Shown here piece by piece: positions 1 to 7,606 of a stretch of DNA of 13,647 nt. Location of the stretch: contig JAIRUF010000150.1 of assembly GCA_031254555.1 (NCBI GenBank), positions 1 through 13,647 of the forward strand, given 5' to 3'. This stretch comes from Oscillospiraceae bacterium (GTDB lineage: Bacteria; Bacillota; Clostridia; Oscillospirales; Acutalibacteraceae). Each line of letters opens with the position of its first letter. Within the stretch, counting starts at the first letter, position 1. Both the position numbers and the translations under genes were made by a program. Below the pieces are notes generated by a model, which ran no database searches, was not told the DNA's origin, and saw nothing but the letters and a program-made list of their open reading frames with translations.

Positions 1-1
1 A

Positions 2-754
2 AAAACGGTGAATATAAGTGAATCTACTGTCGTAAGATTTGCAACTCAGCTTGGGTTTGAGGGGTATATAGAATTTCAAAAAGGACTGCACGAGCTGATT
101 AAGAGCAAACTTACCTCTATTCAAAGAGTTGAAGTTACCAGTGTGAGGATGTCCAACAACGACATTCTTAAAAAAGTTCTTACCAGTGATATTGAGATGA
201 TAAAGAACACGTTGAACATTATATCAAGGGAGAGCTTTAAGTCGGCTGCAGAGCAAATAAACAGGGCAAAAAAGATTTATATATTGGGTGTGAGGAGCGC
301 AGCACCGCTTGCAAGTTTTATATATTTCTATTTCAATTTGATATATGATAGTGTAGAACTTGTTGACACACAAAGCGAAAGCGGTATATTTGAACATATC
401 TTTAAAATTACAGATGAAGACGTGTGCATAGCAATCAGCTTCCCGCGGTACTCAAAGCAAATTATAAATGCGCTTCAGTTTATAAACAGCAAGGGTGCAA
501 AAATTATAGCGATAACTGATAATGAAAATTCGCCCATAGCGGCGTTTGCGCACTATATTCTCACCGCGATAAGCGACATGGCGTCATTTGTCGACTCTCT
601 TGTCGCGCCTTTAAGTGTTATAAATGCATTGATAGTGGCGGTCTCACTTAAAAATAAAGATGAAGTCTTTAAGAAGTTCAGAGAACTTGAGGATGTATGG
701 GACAAGTATCAGGTATATGAGAAGCTGGAGGAATATGACTCTGATGCAAAATAA
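2..754 (+). CDS. RpiR/MurR-family transcriptional regulator (HTH + SIS), 5' truncated
   Basis: This is a DNA-binding regulator of the RpiR/MurR family. Members pair an N-terminal helix-turn-helix with a C-terminal SIS domain that senses phosphosugars. The frame is open to the window edge. The first visible residues (ISESTVVRFATQLGF) are the recognition-helix end of the HTH, so roughly 30-40 residues lie upstream; the GTG at position 8 lies inside the HTH and is not the start. The SIS domain spans about residues 85-215 counted from that GTG, with the core strand KIYILGVRSAAPLASF and a second loop AISFPRYSKQI. These loops differ from the usual phosphosugar-binding GxGxS and SxSGxT forms, so the ligand is unclear. 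Its 3' end overlaps the flavoprotein gene, which implies cotranscription. The regulated target cannot be deduced from the sequence. Confidence 0.88.
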   Translation, partial: KTVNISESTVVRFATQLGFEGYIEFQKGLHELIKSKLTSIQRVEVTSVRMSNNDILKKVLTSDIEMIKNTLNIISRESFKSAAEQINRAKKIYILGVRSAAPLASFIYFYFNLIYDSVELVDTQSESGIFEHIFKITDEDVCIAISFPRYSKQIINALQFINSKGAKIIAITDNENSPIAAFAHYILTAISDMASFVDSLVAPLSVINALIVAVSLKNKDEVFKKFRELEDVWDKYQVYEKLEEYDSDAK

Positions 755-1994
755 GGTAGTTGTCATAGGCGGTGGTGCTGCCGGCGCGATTGCCGCAGGA
801 ACCGCGGCATTCAGGGGGCTGGATGTAACATTGCTTGAGCGAAATGACAGGATCGCAAGAAAGATAATGATAACAGGCAAGGGACGCTGCAATTTAACAA
901 ACAATGTTCAATCAGTTTATGAGATTATTGACAATATACCGCGAAACGGCCGATTTCTTTACAGCGCTTTTTCTCAGTTTATGCCATATGATACCATTGA
1001 TTTTTTTGAATCTTTGGGTGTAAAGTTAAAGGTGGAAAGAGGAAATAGAGTTTTTCCGCTATCAGATAAGTCTGTTGATGTAGTGGACGCTCTGAATTTA
1101 TTTTTAAAAAAAAGCGGCGTAAAAACAAAAACGTCCAGAGCTTGCGAGCTTATTATAGATGAAGGCCAAGTTACAGGAGTAAAAATGGCAAACGGAGATA
1201 TTGTTTTTGCCGATGCCGTAATAGTGGCGACAGGGGGATTATCTTATCCCAAAACCGGGTCAACAGGTGACGGATATTATTTTGCAAAATGTGCCGGGCA
1301 TACGATAGTCCCGCCAAAACCATCACTGGTTGCACTTAAGAGCAGTGATACGTTTTGTGCTCAGCTTCAAGGGTTGTCCCTTAAAAATATATCTATAAAG
1401 GTTTTAGACAATGAAAGAAAAGAAGTTCTGTACAGTGACTTTGGAGAAATGATTTTTACTCACGTTGGCCTGTCCGGTCCGGTTATTTTAAGCGCGAGTT
1501 CGCACATAAGGGATTTTAATAGCGGCAAGTTTTGCGTATCTATAGATTTAAAGCCGGCTCTTAGCTTAGAACAGCTTGATAGCAGGGTGCAAAGGGACTT
1601 CTTAAAATACTCAAACAAAGATTTTTCCAATTCTCTATTTGAACTTTTGCCGCGCAAAATGATTCCTGTTATAATAAAAAAATGCGGAATACCAACTGAT
1701 TTAAAAGTTAACCAAATAACCAAAGAAATGCGAAAAGCTTTTACATATGCTATTAAAAATTTTATTGTTACGATCAGCGGGTTTGGGGATATCAATGAGG
1801 CTATTGTAACGTCTGGCGGCGTTAGCACCGATGAGATAGATCCAAAAACCATGCGGTCTAAAAAAGTAGAGGGGCTTTACTTTGCAGGCGAGGTTATTGA
1901 TGTTGACGGGTATACAGGCGGCTTTAACCTTCAGATAGCCTTTTCTACAGGGCGTCTTGCGGGAAATTCAATCTTGGAGGACCATAGATTATGA
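735..1994 (+). CDS. NAD(P)/FAD-dependent oxidoreductase, HI0933/BaiN-like family
   Basis: This is a flavoprotein of about 419 aa, normal for the family. The N-terminal dinucleotide-binding motif is VVVIGGGAAGAIAAG (residues 8-22), with the family signature ARKIMITGKGRCNLTN at 41-56. An ATGGLSYPKTGSTGDGY segment lies mid-protein. The C-terminus has GGVSTDEIDPKTM and GLYFAGEVIDVDGYTGGFN, which closes the FAD site. Some relatives are annotated as BaiN (bile-acid dehydro-intermediate reductase), but most have no proven substrate, so only 'flavin-dependent reductase' is supported. The frame is open from 660, but GGAGG at 727-731 lies just before ATG 735 and 12 nt before ATG 744. The 744 start (MQNKVVVIGGG) matches the usual family N-terminus equally well. 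The gene overlaps the regulator upstream, and its stop shares ATGA with the cmk start, which suggests translational coupling. Confidence 0.9.
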   Translation: MTLMQNKVVVIGGGAAGAIAAGTAAFRGLDVTLLERNDRIARKIMITGKGRCNLTNNVQSVYEIIDNIPRNGRFLYSAFSQFMPYDTIDFFESLGVKLKVERGNRVFPLSDKSVDVVDALNLFLKKSGVKTKTSRACELIIDEGQVTGVKMANGDIVFADAVIVATGGLSYPKTGSTGDGYYFAKCAGHTIVPPKPSLVALKSSDTFCAQLQGLSLKNISIKVLDNERKEVLYSDFGEMIFTHVGLSGPVILSASSHIRDFNSGKFCVSIDLKPALSLEQLDSRVQRDFLKYSNKDFSNSLFELLPRKMIPVIIKKCGIPTDLKVNQITKEMRKAFTYAIKNFIVTISGFGDINEAIVTSGGVSTDEIDPKTMRSKKVEGLYFAGEVIDVDGYTGGFNLQIAFSTGRLAGNSILEDHRL

Positions 1995-2659
1995 TTAATA
2001 TTGCCATAGATGGGCCCTCAGGCGCGGGCAAAAGTACAATTGCAAAAAGAGTTGCCAAAGAGCTTGGGTATATATATGTAGACACTGGTGCGCTTTACCG
2101 AGCGATAGGGCTTAACGCTGTAAGGCACTGTGTTGACACAAAAGATGAGAATTTAGTTGCAGAGACTTTAAAGGATATAACCCTTGAACTTAAGTTTATA
2201 GATGGCAGCCAAAGGGTGTTGCTAAACGGAGAAGACGTGTCCCAGGCAATACGTACACCGGATGTTTCCATGGCGGCGTCAGATGTTTCGGCAGCTCCGT
2301 GCGTTAGGGATTTTTTGTTTAACTTGCAGCGTACTTTAGCTGAAAATAATAACTGTCTTATGGATGGCAGGGATATTGGAACTGTTGTTCTGCCCGACGC
2401 GGACGTTAAAATCTACTTGACAGCCTCTGCAGATGAGAGGGCTAAAAGAAGATTTAATGAGTTTTTAAACAGCGGTGAAGAAGTGACAATGCAGAGCGTG
2501 AAAAAACAAATGAAAGAGCGTGATTATCAGGACTCCAATAGAAAAGTGGCTCCGTTAAAACCTGCCAGAGACGCTATTGTGGTGGATTCAACTGACAAGA
2601 CGTTACAGCAGGTTGTTGACATGATAATTGAATTGGCAAAGGGGAAGGCATATGGGTAA
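1991..2659 (+). CDS. cmk: (d)CMP kinase (cytidylate kinase)
   Basis: This cytosolic enzyme phosphorylates CMP and dCMP to the diphosphates with ATP, for pyrimidine recycling and nucleotide supply. At 222 aa it has the normal bacterial Cmk length. Visible motifs are the P-loop GPSGAGKST at residues 8-16, DTGALYRA at 31-38 (nucleotide-binding region), DGRDIGT at 125-131, RRFNE at 153-157, the RDYQDSNR arginine-rich segment at 177-184, and PARDAIVVDST at 191-201. The start is fixed by GGAGG at 1976-1980 and by the 4-bp overlap with the preceding stop. It is followed by the acyltransferase and the IspH-S1 fusion. The order cmk before S1 recalls the cmk-rpsA pair of Proteobacteria. Confidence 0.97.
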   Translation: MINIAIDGPSGAGKSTIAKRVAKELGYIYVDTGALYRAIGLNAVRHCVDTKDENLVAETLKDITLELKFIDGSQRVLLNGEDVSQAIRTPDVSMAASDVSAAPCVRDFLFNLQRTLAENNNCLMDGRDIGTVVLPDADVKIYLTASADERAKRRFNEFLNSGEEVTMQSVKKQMKERDYQDSNRKVAPLKPARDAIVVDSTDKTLQQVVDMIIELAKGKAYG

Positions 2660-3311
2660 GCAAGTAAAATATAATTATAATAAAAAAATAAAGAGCAAGG
2701 GCATCTCTTATTATTTTTGGCTGCCTCTGGCAAGGTTTCTCCCGCACATCAAGTTTAGGCGGGTAATAAGATGCGGCACGGAAAACATACCCAAAGAGGG
2801 CGGAATCATTTTGGCGTCAAATCATATTAGCGGATTTGACCCAATTACAGTTGGTGGAAGCGGAGGAAGAGACCTTCATTTTATGTCTAAGATTGAGCAT
2901 TTTGAAAACTGGTATTCTCCTTTATTAAGGGTATTTAACGGGTTTCCGGTAAACAGGGGGAATACAGACAAGTCATCGGTTGAATATGCAATAAGAGTGG
3001 TAAAAGAGGGACATGTGCTGGGAATGTTCCCAGAGGGAACGCGCTCAAAGACTTTTGAAAAACCTGTAAAGGGCAAGTCTGGTGTGGCTCTGATAGCAAG
3101 AGAGGCCAGGGCGGATGTTTTGCCCATATCATTATATAAAGTTCAAAGGGACAAAAAGTGGTCCGATTTAATAGTTCGTTACGGCGAAGTGATTAAGTAT
3201 GAGGATTTTGGATTCACCGATGAAAAAAAATCCAGGGAACTCAAAGATGCAACTAAAAAAATTATGGGAGAGATCGGTAAGTTATGGGAACAGGGCGATG
3301 CGAAATTATAG
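2652..3311 (+). CDS. plsC: 1-acyl-sn-glycerol-3-phosphate acyltransferase (PlsC-type)
   Basis: This is a membrane-associated acyltransferase of the lysophosphatidate (PlsC/LPLAT) family. It adds the second acyl chain to give phosphatidic acid, the phospholipid precursor. At 219 aa it is typical of short Gram-positive PlsC. The catalytic HX4D motif is NHISGFD, with H58 and D63. FPVNRG is at 98-103 and the acceptor-binding FPEGTR at 126-131. An N-terminal hydrophobic/basic stretch (SYYFWLPLARFLPHIKFRR) probably anchors it to the membrane. ATG 2652 is chosen over the upstream in-frame ATG at 2628 because AAGGGGAAGG precedes it closely and it gives only an 8-bp overlap with cmk. Exact acyl-donor preference (acyl-ACP or acyl-CoA) cannot be told. 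Confidence 0.92.
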   Translation: MGKQVKYNYNKKIKSKGISYYFWLPLARFLPHIKFRRVIRCGTENIPKEGGIILASNHISGFDPITVGGSGGRDLHFMSKIEHFENWYSPLLRVFNGFPVNRGNTDKSSVEYAIRVVKEGHVLGMFPEGTRSKTFEKPVKGKSGVALIAREARADVLPISLYKVQRDKKWSDLIVRYGEVIKYEDFGFTDEKKSRELKDATKKIMGEIGKLWEQGDAKL

Positions 3312-5461
3312 TGGCTAAATCAGCGGGATTTTGTTTTGGTGTTAAAAGAGCTGTCGATACAGTTTATAAAACGTTGGAAAATTCAGACTCAGTTTATACG
3401 CTGGGTCCTGTTGTACACAATAAAAGGGTTATCGACGACCTTGAAAAAAAGGGTGTAAAGATAATAGATAAGCCGGAGTGCGCACCTGTCGGTTCAACTA
3501 TAGTTATACGTGCACACGGAATAAAAAAACAGGTCCTGCGCGATATTGAAACGTTGAGGATTGATTATAAGGACGCCACATGCCCTATAGTTCGGAAAAT
3601 CCAAAAAGCGGTTGATGATAAACTTCGTGAAGGGTATAGAATTTTAATTGCAGGGGATAAAAATCATCCTGAAATAATAGGGATAGTAAACGGCTTTATC
3701 GAAGAATCCCATATTTTTAAAGACGAAAAAGAGCTCAATGATCTTATAGAGTCTCATCCAGAACTTATAAATATGCCTGTTTTTGTGGTGTCCCAAACAA
3801 CTTTTAATGTGCAGGAGTGGGAAAAGTGCGTAAGAAAGATAAAAATGGTGTATACAAAAGCTATCATTTTTGATACAATATGTGGTGCAACCGAGGAAAA
3901 GCAAAAAGAGGCAAATGAACTTTCCCAAAAGTGTGATTTGATGGTTGTTATCGGTTCACCTAACAGCTCAAATACAGTTAAGTTGAAAGAGGTATGTTTA
4001 AAAAATTGTCCTGCATATTTAATAGAATCGGCACAGGATGTTTTGGATATTGATTTCAGCGGATGTTCTCGCGTTGGTATAACTGCCGGGGCTTCAACTC
4101 CTGACAGTTTAATAAAGGAGGTTTTCGATTTTATGTCGGATTTGTTGAAAGAGAATGAGGAAGTGACAAAAGAGGAGTTTTCCGCTGCAGAATCTGAAGA
4201 AGAAATAAGCTTTGAGCAAGCTCTTGAGGAATCGCTTAAAAGCATGAATACTGACCAGCAGATAAAAGGCGTTATTGTGGGTATTGCGCCCAATGAGATT
4301 CAAGTTGACATAGAGAGAAAACACGCGGGTTATATCCCATATAACGAATACAGCTTTGACCCTAATATTGATCCCGGAAAAGACGCGAAAATCGGGGATG
4401 TCATTGATGTTATTATCATGAAAACGAACGATGCTGAAGGAACTGTGATGCTTTCTAAAAAGAGAGTGGACGCATCTAAAGCCTGGGACGATATTATAAG
4501 TGCCAATGAAAACGGCACAGTTATTGACGGTACGGTAACGGATATAATAAAAGGCGGAGTTTTGGTTTCTACACTCGGCGGAATAAGAGTTTTTATCCCG
4601 GCATCGCTTGCAACCGCGTCAAAAAATGATCCGCTGGAAGATATGTTAAACCAAAAAGTTTCATTTAAGGTAATTGAAGTCAACAGGCATAAAAGAAGAA
4701 TAGTGGGCTCCATAAAGTCCGTTCTTATAGATTCCCGTAAAGAGGCTCAAAAAGCTTTTTGGGAAACGGTTCAAGTGGGTGATACATACACTGGCGTTGT
4801 CAAGTCTATGACAAGTTACGGCGCGTTTGTATCCATTGCCGGCGGTGTTGACGGTATGATACATATTTCTGAATTGTCATGGAACAGGATAAAACACCCG
4901 TCAGAAGTGTTAAGCATAGGTGATACGGTAGAGGTGTATATAAAGTCGCTTGACGACAATAAGATATCTCTTGGATACAAAAAAACACAGGATAACCCAT
5001 GGGAGATACTAAAAGGAAAACACAGCGTTGGAGACGTTATAACATCAAAGATTGTCGGAATGACAAGCTTTGGCGCCTTTGCGCAAGTTGTTCCGGGATT
5101 AGACGGGCTGATACATATATCCCAGCTTGCTGACAGGTATGTTGAAAAACCACAGGAGGTTTTGTCCGTAGGTGAGGAAGTCACAGTAAAAATAACTGAA
5201 ATCGACTATGATAAAAAAAGGATAAGCTTATCCGTCCGCGCGTTGATCGAACCTAAGCTTCCAGACGAAGACTCGGAACAGCCAGTCATAGATGACACAC
5301 AAGTGAAGGCCGATAAAGAACCCTCTGAGCAAAAACAGCCGGAGGAAATAAAAGAAGATACTCCGGTTGATGCAATTCTGCAAGAGGCTGAGGCTGTTCA
5401 AGACACAATCAATGAAGAAAAAGCGGAAGAAGAACAGTCTGAAACAAATTCGGAGCAGTAG
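3284..5461 (+). CDS. ispH: Bifunctional HMB-PP reductase (IspH) / ribosomal protein S1 fusion
   Basis: This 725-aa protein joins two activities. Residues about 7-285 are IspH, the Fe-S enzyme that makes IPP and DMAPP in the last step of the MEP isoprenoid pathway. The cluster cysteines C17, C100 and C200, the histidines H45, H78 and H128, E130, QTT at 171-173, SPNSSN at 225-230 and ASTPD at 270-274 are all present. An acidic linker (about 288-322) leads to four S1 RNA-binding domains at about 324-393, 408-478, 496-565 and 580-650, then an acidic, probably disordered tail. The third and fourth repeats carry the best S1 signatures (SYGAFVSIAGGVDGMIHISE and SFGAFAQVVPGLDGLIHISQ). This fusion is known across Clostridia. 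The start overlaps plsC by 28 bp; its SD (GGGAG, 3266-3270) is weak, and GTG 3311 is a shorter alternative. A strong internal SD precedes in-frame M284. Confidence 0.96.
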   Translation: MGTGRCEIIVAKSAGFCFGVKRAVDTVYKTLENSDSVYTLGPVVHNKRVIDDLEKKGVKIIDKPECAPVGSTIVIRAHGIKKQVLRDIETLRIDYKDATCPIVRKIQKAVDDKLREGYRILIAGDKNHPEIIGIVNGFIEESHIFKDEKELNDLIESHPELINMPVFVVSQTTFNVQEWEKCVRKIKMVYTKAIIFDTICGATEEKQKEANELSQKCDLMVVIGSPNSSNTVKLKEVCLKNCPAYLIESAQDVLDIDFSGCSRVGITAGASTPDSLIKEVFDFMSDLLKENEEVTKEEFSAAESEEEISFEQALEESLKSMNTDQQIKGVIVGIAPNEIQVDIERKHAGYIPYNEYSFDPNIDPGKDAKIGDVIDVIIMKTNDAEGTVMLSKKRVDASKAWDDIISANENGTVIDGTVTDIIKGGVLVSTLGGIRVFIPASLATASKNDPLEDMLNQKVSFKVIEVNRHKRRIVGSIKSVLIDSRKEAQKAFWETVQVGDTYTGVVKSMTSYGAFVSIAGGVDGMIHISELSWNRIKHPSEVLSIGDTVEVYIKSLDDNKISLGYKKTQDNPWEILKGKHSVGDVITSKIVGMTSFGAFAQVVPGLDGLIHISQLADRYVEKPQEVLSVGEEVTVKITEIDYDKKRISLSVRALIEPKLPDEDSEQPVIDDTQVKADKEPSEQKQPEEIKEDTPVDAILQEAEAVQDTINEEKAEEEQSETNSEQ
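4114..4135 (+). promoter_or_regulatory. Candidate internal ribosome binding site and start for free S1
   Basis: AAAGGAGG at 4114-4121 is followed 11 nt later by an in-frame ATG at 4133-4135, codon 284 of the fusion. This lies exactly at the end of the IspH domain, before the acidic linker. Initiation here would give a 442-aa protein with all four S1 domains and no IspH. The caution is that the SD also encodes the peptide KEV, which IspH may need at this point, so it could be a coincidence of coding. Confidence 0.4.
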
Positions 5462-5541
5462 GCGGACGCTTGCTGCTAATACAGGAAGATGGCACTGTTT
5501 TAAAAGGAGACTTGTGATAAGTTATTAAAGTTATTTCACAC

Positions 5542-5572
5542 TGCCCCTTGTAAAAAATACAGGGGCATTTTT
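5542..5572 (+). terminator. Intrinsic terminator after the IspH-S1 gene
   Basis: TGCCCCTTGTA (5542-5552) pairs with TACAGGGGCA (5558-5567), leaving one bulged T and an AAAAA loop. TTTTT (5568-5572) follows. It sits 80 bp after the fusion gene stop and before the next start, so it separates regions 1 and 2. Confidence 0.88.
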
Positions 5573-5640
5573 CTGCTGGCAAGAGTGTATCCAAGTTTTT
5601 ACCTTTAACCTGTGTTGTTCTAAAAGTGAGGGGGACTGTA

Positions 5641-6330
5641 GTGTTTAAGAGGATAAATATTATATGCGGCCATTATGGGTGCGGCAAAACAAACTTCTCT
5701 ATAAACGCCGCTTTGAACATGAAGAAAGACGGTAAAGATGTGGTTTTAATCGACCTTGATGTAGTCAACCCATATTTTAGAACATCGGATTACAGGGAAT
5801 CACTTCAAAAAAATGGGATCAAAGTGATCTCACCCGTCGCGGCAGGATCAACGCTTGACGCACCTTTTTTGTCATCCGCAATAGACTCGTCACTTTACCA
5901 AAAGGACAGCTGCGTAATAGTAGACGTCGGAGGGGACGACGCGGGCGCCACGTCTCTTGGCAGGTTCAAAAGTATCATAGAGGATAACTACGATTATCAG
6001 TGCCTTTATGTTGTCAATAAATACAGGAAGTTAATATCAGAGCCGGAGTTTGCTATAAAACTAATGCGGGAGATAGAGTCAGCATCAAAACTTAGAATGG
6101 ACGCGCTGGTAAACAACTCGCATCTTTCAAACTTTACAACGCCGGACGTTGTTTTGTCCGCAGGTGAATATGCGCAGGAGATAAGCAGGCTATCCGGCTT
6201 GCCGCTGATTGCAACTACAGCGCCGAAACAAATCAGTGATAAACTGTTGGGAAGGGTTCCGGCTCTTTATCCTGTTGAAATAATTGTGAGTCTGCCGTGG
6301 GCAGATAAAGGAGATGTGTTAAATGCCTAA
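5641..6330 (+). CDS. P-loop ATPase, MinD/ParA/CobQ-like, linked to 2-oxoacid oxidoreductase
   Basis: This is a 229-aa single-domain nucleotide-binding protein. The Walker A motif is GHYGCGKT (residues 10-17), at the very N-terminus as in the SIMIBI (MinD/ParA/NifH-like) class. It lacks the signature first lysine of the deviant KGGxGKT form. LIDLDVVNPYFRT (about 37-49) resembles the switch region, and IVDVGGDDAGA (about 93-103) resembles the Walker B/DxxG segment. I see no DNA-binding domain, membrane segment or cysteine cluster. The start is GTG 5641, preceded by GAGGGGG at 5628-5634 with 6-nt spacing. An upstream in-frame GTG at 5626 has no such site. The stop overlaps the ferredoxin gene by 8 bp, so it is translated with the oxidoreductase genes. 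A role in cofactor or Fe-S assembly or in control of the enzyme is only inference. Confidence 0.82.
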   Translation: MFKRINIICGHYGCGKTNFSINAALNMKKDGKDVVLIDLDVVNPYFRTSDYRESLQKNGIKVISPVAAGSTLDAPFLSSAIDSSLYQKDSCVIVDVGGDDAGATSLGRFKSIIEDNYDYQCLYVVNKYRKLISEPEFAIKLMREIESASKLRMDALVNNSHLSNFTTPDVVLSAGEYAQEISRLSGLPLIATTAPKQISDKLLGRVPALYPVEIIVSLPWADKGDVLNA

Positions 6331-6529
6331 AGTAATAATTGATCCGGATGTGTGCAAAAGCTGTGAATTATGCATAACCGCATGTCCCAAAAACATCATT
6401 GACATTGACAAAAAGATGATCAACGATAAAGGTTATCACCCCGCCATTGTGATTGACCAAGAAAAATGCATAGGCTGCAGTGCGTGTGCTATAATGTGTC
6501 CGGACTGCGCGATTACTGTGGAAAGGTGA
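6323..6529 (+). CDS. Ferredoxin-type subunit with two 4Fe-4S clusters (2-oxoacid oxidoreductase delta subunit)
   Basis: This 68-aa protein is an almost pure bacterial dicluster ferredoxin fold. Cluster motif 1 is C11-x2-C14-x2-C17-x3-C21 and motif 2 is C49-x2-C52-x2-C55-x3-C59, each followed by Pro. A ninth cysteine, C62, follows in MCPDCAI. Its place immediately before the alpha subunit gene marks it as the delta (KorD/VorC-like) electron-transfer subunit, which passes electrons from the catalytic site to free ferredoxin. The ATG overlaps the end of the ATPase gene, with AAAGGAGATG upstream. It could also serve as an independent ferredoxin, but the context argues for a subunit. Confidence 0.9.
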   Translation: MPKVIIDPDVCKSCELCITACPKNIIDIDKKMINDKGYHPAIVIDQEKCIGCSACAIMCPDCAITVER

Positions 6530-6538
6530 GTGATAAGT

Positions 6539-7606
6539 ATGGAAGAAAGAATTTTAATGAAGGGCAATGAAGCTTTGGCGGAAGCTGCCATTCAGGCAGG
6601 ATGTATCCGCTTTTTCGGATACCCGATAACCCCTCAAACTGAGGTGGCGGCATATATGTCTAAAAGGCTGCCTAAAATAGGCGGAACATATCTGCAGGCT
6701 GAGTCAGAGGTGGCCGCTGTCAACATGCTGCAGGGGGCCGGCGCTGCGGGTGCCCGCGCGATGACCTCTTCATCATCTCCGGGTATAAGCCTTAAAACCG
6801 AGGGAATATCCTATATGGCCGGCGCTGATATTCCGGGGCTTATAATAAATGTTCAGCGCGGAGGTCCGGGACTTGGCGGCATTCAACCCTCTCAGGCGGA
6901 TTATTGGCAGGCTACAAAGGCGCCGGGGCACGGAGACCTTCATATAATTGTATTTGCTCCAAGCTCTGTTCAGGAGATGGTAGATTTAGTGGAGAACGCT
7001 TTTGACCTGTCAGACGAGTACCGTATACCGGCGATGATATTGGCAGACGGACTATTAGGGCAGATGATGGAGCCTGTTACAATAAAGAAATCTGAAGGCG
7101 GCAAAAAGCTTCCTGAAAAAAAATGGGCCGCAAAAGGTCATGGACATAAGAGAGCGCACAATATTATAAACTCTCTTTATCTAAAGGCGGCCGACCTTGA
7201 GAGAGTTATAAATGAGCGCTTTGAGCGCTATAAAGAACTAGAGGTTAAGCATACCAGATGCGAAAGATATATGACTGACGACGCAGACGTTGTAGTTGTC
7301 GCGTACGGAGCTACCGGAAGAATCGCTAAGGCGGCCGTTAAAGCAGCCCGCGAGCAGGGAGTAAAGGCAGGGTTGTTTCGGCCCATAACTCTATGGCCTT
7401 TCCCAAAACAGGATCTTAAAGATATAGCTAAAAGTGCGAAGGCGTTTTTAACCGTAGAGATGAGTATGGGTCAAATGGTAGATGACGTGAAACTTGCCAT
7501 TGACTGTAAGCGTCCTGTTGATTTCTTCGGCCACACAGGGGGTATAGTGCCTACTCCCCAAGAGGTATTAGACAAAATTTTAAAACTTGCAGGAGGTGAG
7601 AGGTAA
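6539..7606 (+). CDS. vorB: 2-oxoacid:ferredoxin oxidoreductase alpha subunit (VorB/KorA type)
   Basis: This is the 355-aa alpha subunit of a thiamine-dependent 2-oxoacid:ferredoxin oxidoreductase, which oxidatively decarboxylates a 2-oxoacid with CoA and reduces ferredoxin. Family hallmarks are MKGNEALAEAA (7-17), GYPITPQTE (27-35), QAESEVAAVNM (53-63), TSSSSPGISLKTEGISY (76-92) and RGGPGLGGIQPSQ (107-119). The layout most resembles proteins annotated VorB (branched-chain 3-methyl-2-oxobutanoate class). A 2-oxoglutarate (KorA) specificity cannot be excluded from sequence alone. ATG 6539 is chosen because AAAGGTG (6522-6528) sits 10 nt upstream; the GTG at 6530 would be only 1 nt away. The stop overlaps the beta-subunit ATG by one base (TAATG). 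It is a cytoplasmic part of the complex. Confidence 0.93.
   Translation: MEERILMKGNEALAEAAIQAGCIRFFGYPITPQTEVAAYMSKRLPKIGGTYLQAESEVAAVNMLQGAGAAGARAMTSSSSPGISLKTEGISYMAGADIPGLIINVQRGGPGLGGIQPSQADYWQATKAPGHGDLHIIVFAPSSVQEMVDLVENAFDLSDEYRIPAMILADGLLGQMMEPVTIKKSEGGKKLPEKKWAAKGHGHKRAHNIINSLYLKAADLERVINERFERYKELEVKHTRCERYMTDDADVVVVAYGATGRIAKAAVKAAREQGVKAGLFRPITLWPFPKQDLKDIAKSAKAFLTVEMSMGQMVDDVKLAIDCKRPVDFFGHTGGIVPTPQEVLDKILKLAGGER

Noticed and set aside
660..734. N-terminal extension of the flavoprotein from ATG 660
   Set aside because: It lies wholly inside the regulator gene, has no ribosome binding site, and precedes the normal family N-terminus.
3754..4293. Long open frame on the minus strand (179 codons) opposite the IspH-S1 gene
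   Set aside because: It is antisense to a well-conserved protein, has low-complexity Ser/Phe composition, and no recognisable domain. The same holds for 4330-4713 and 4816-5184 on the minus strand.
5462..5641. Promoter or small gene between the IspH-S1 terminator and the P-loop ATPase
   Set aside because: The region has a GTG with an SD-like AAAGGAGA near 5506-5516, but it reads only four codons. I found no convincing -35/-10 pair; candidates such as TTCTAA near 5618 would place the transcription start on the ribosome binding site.
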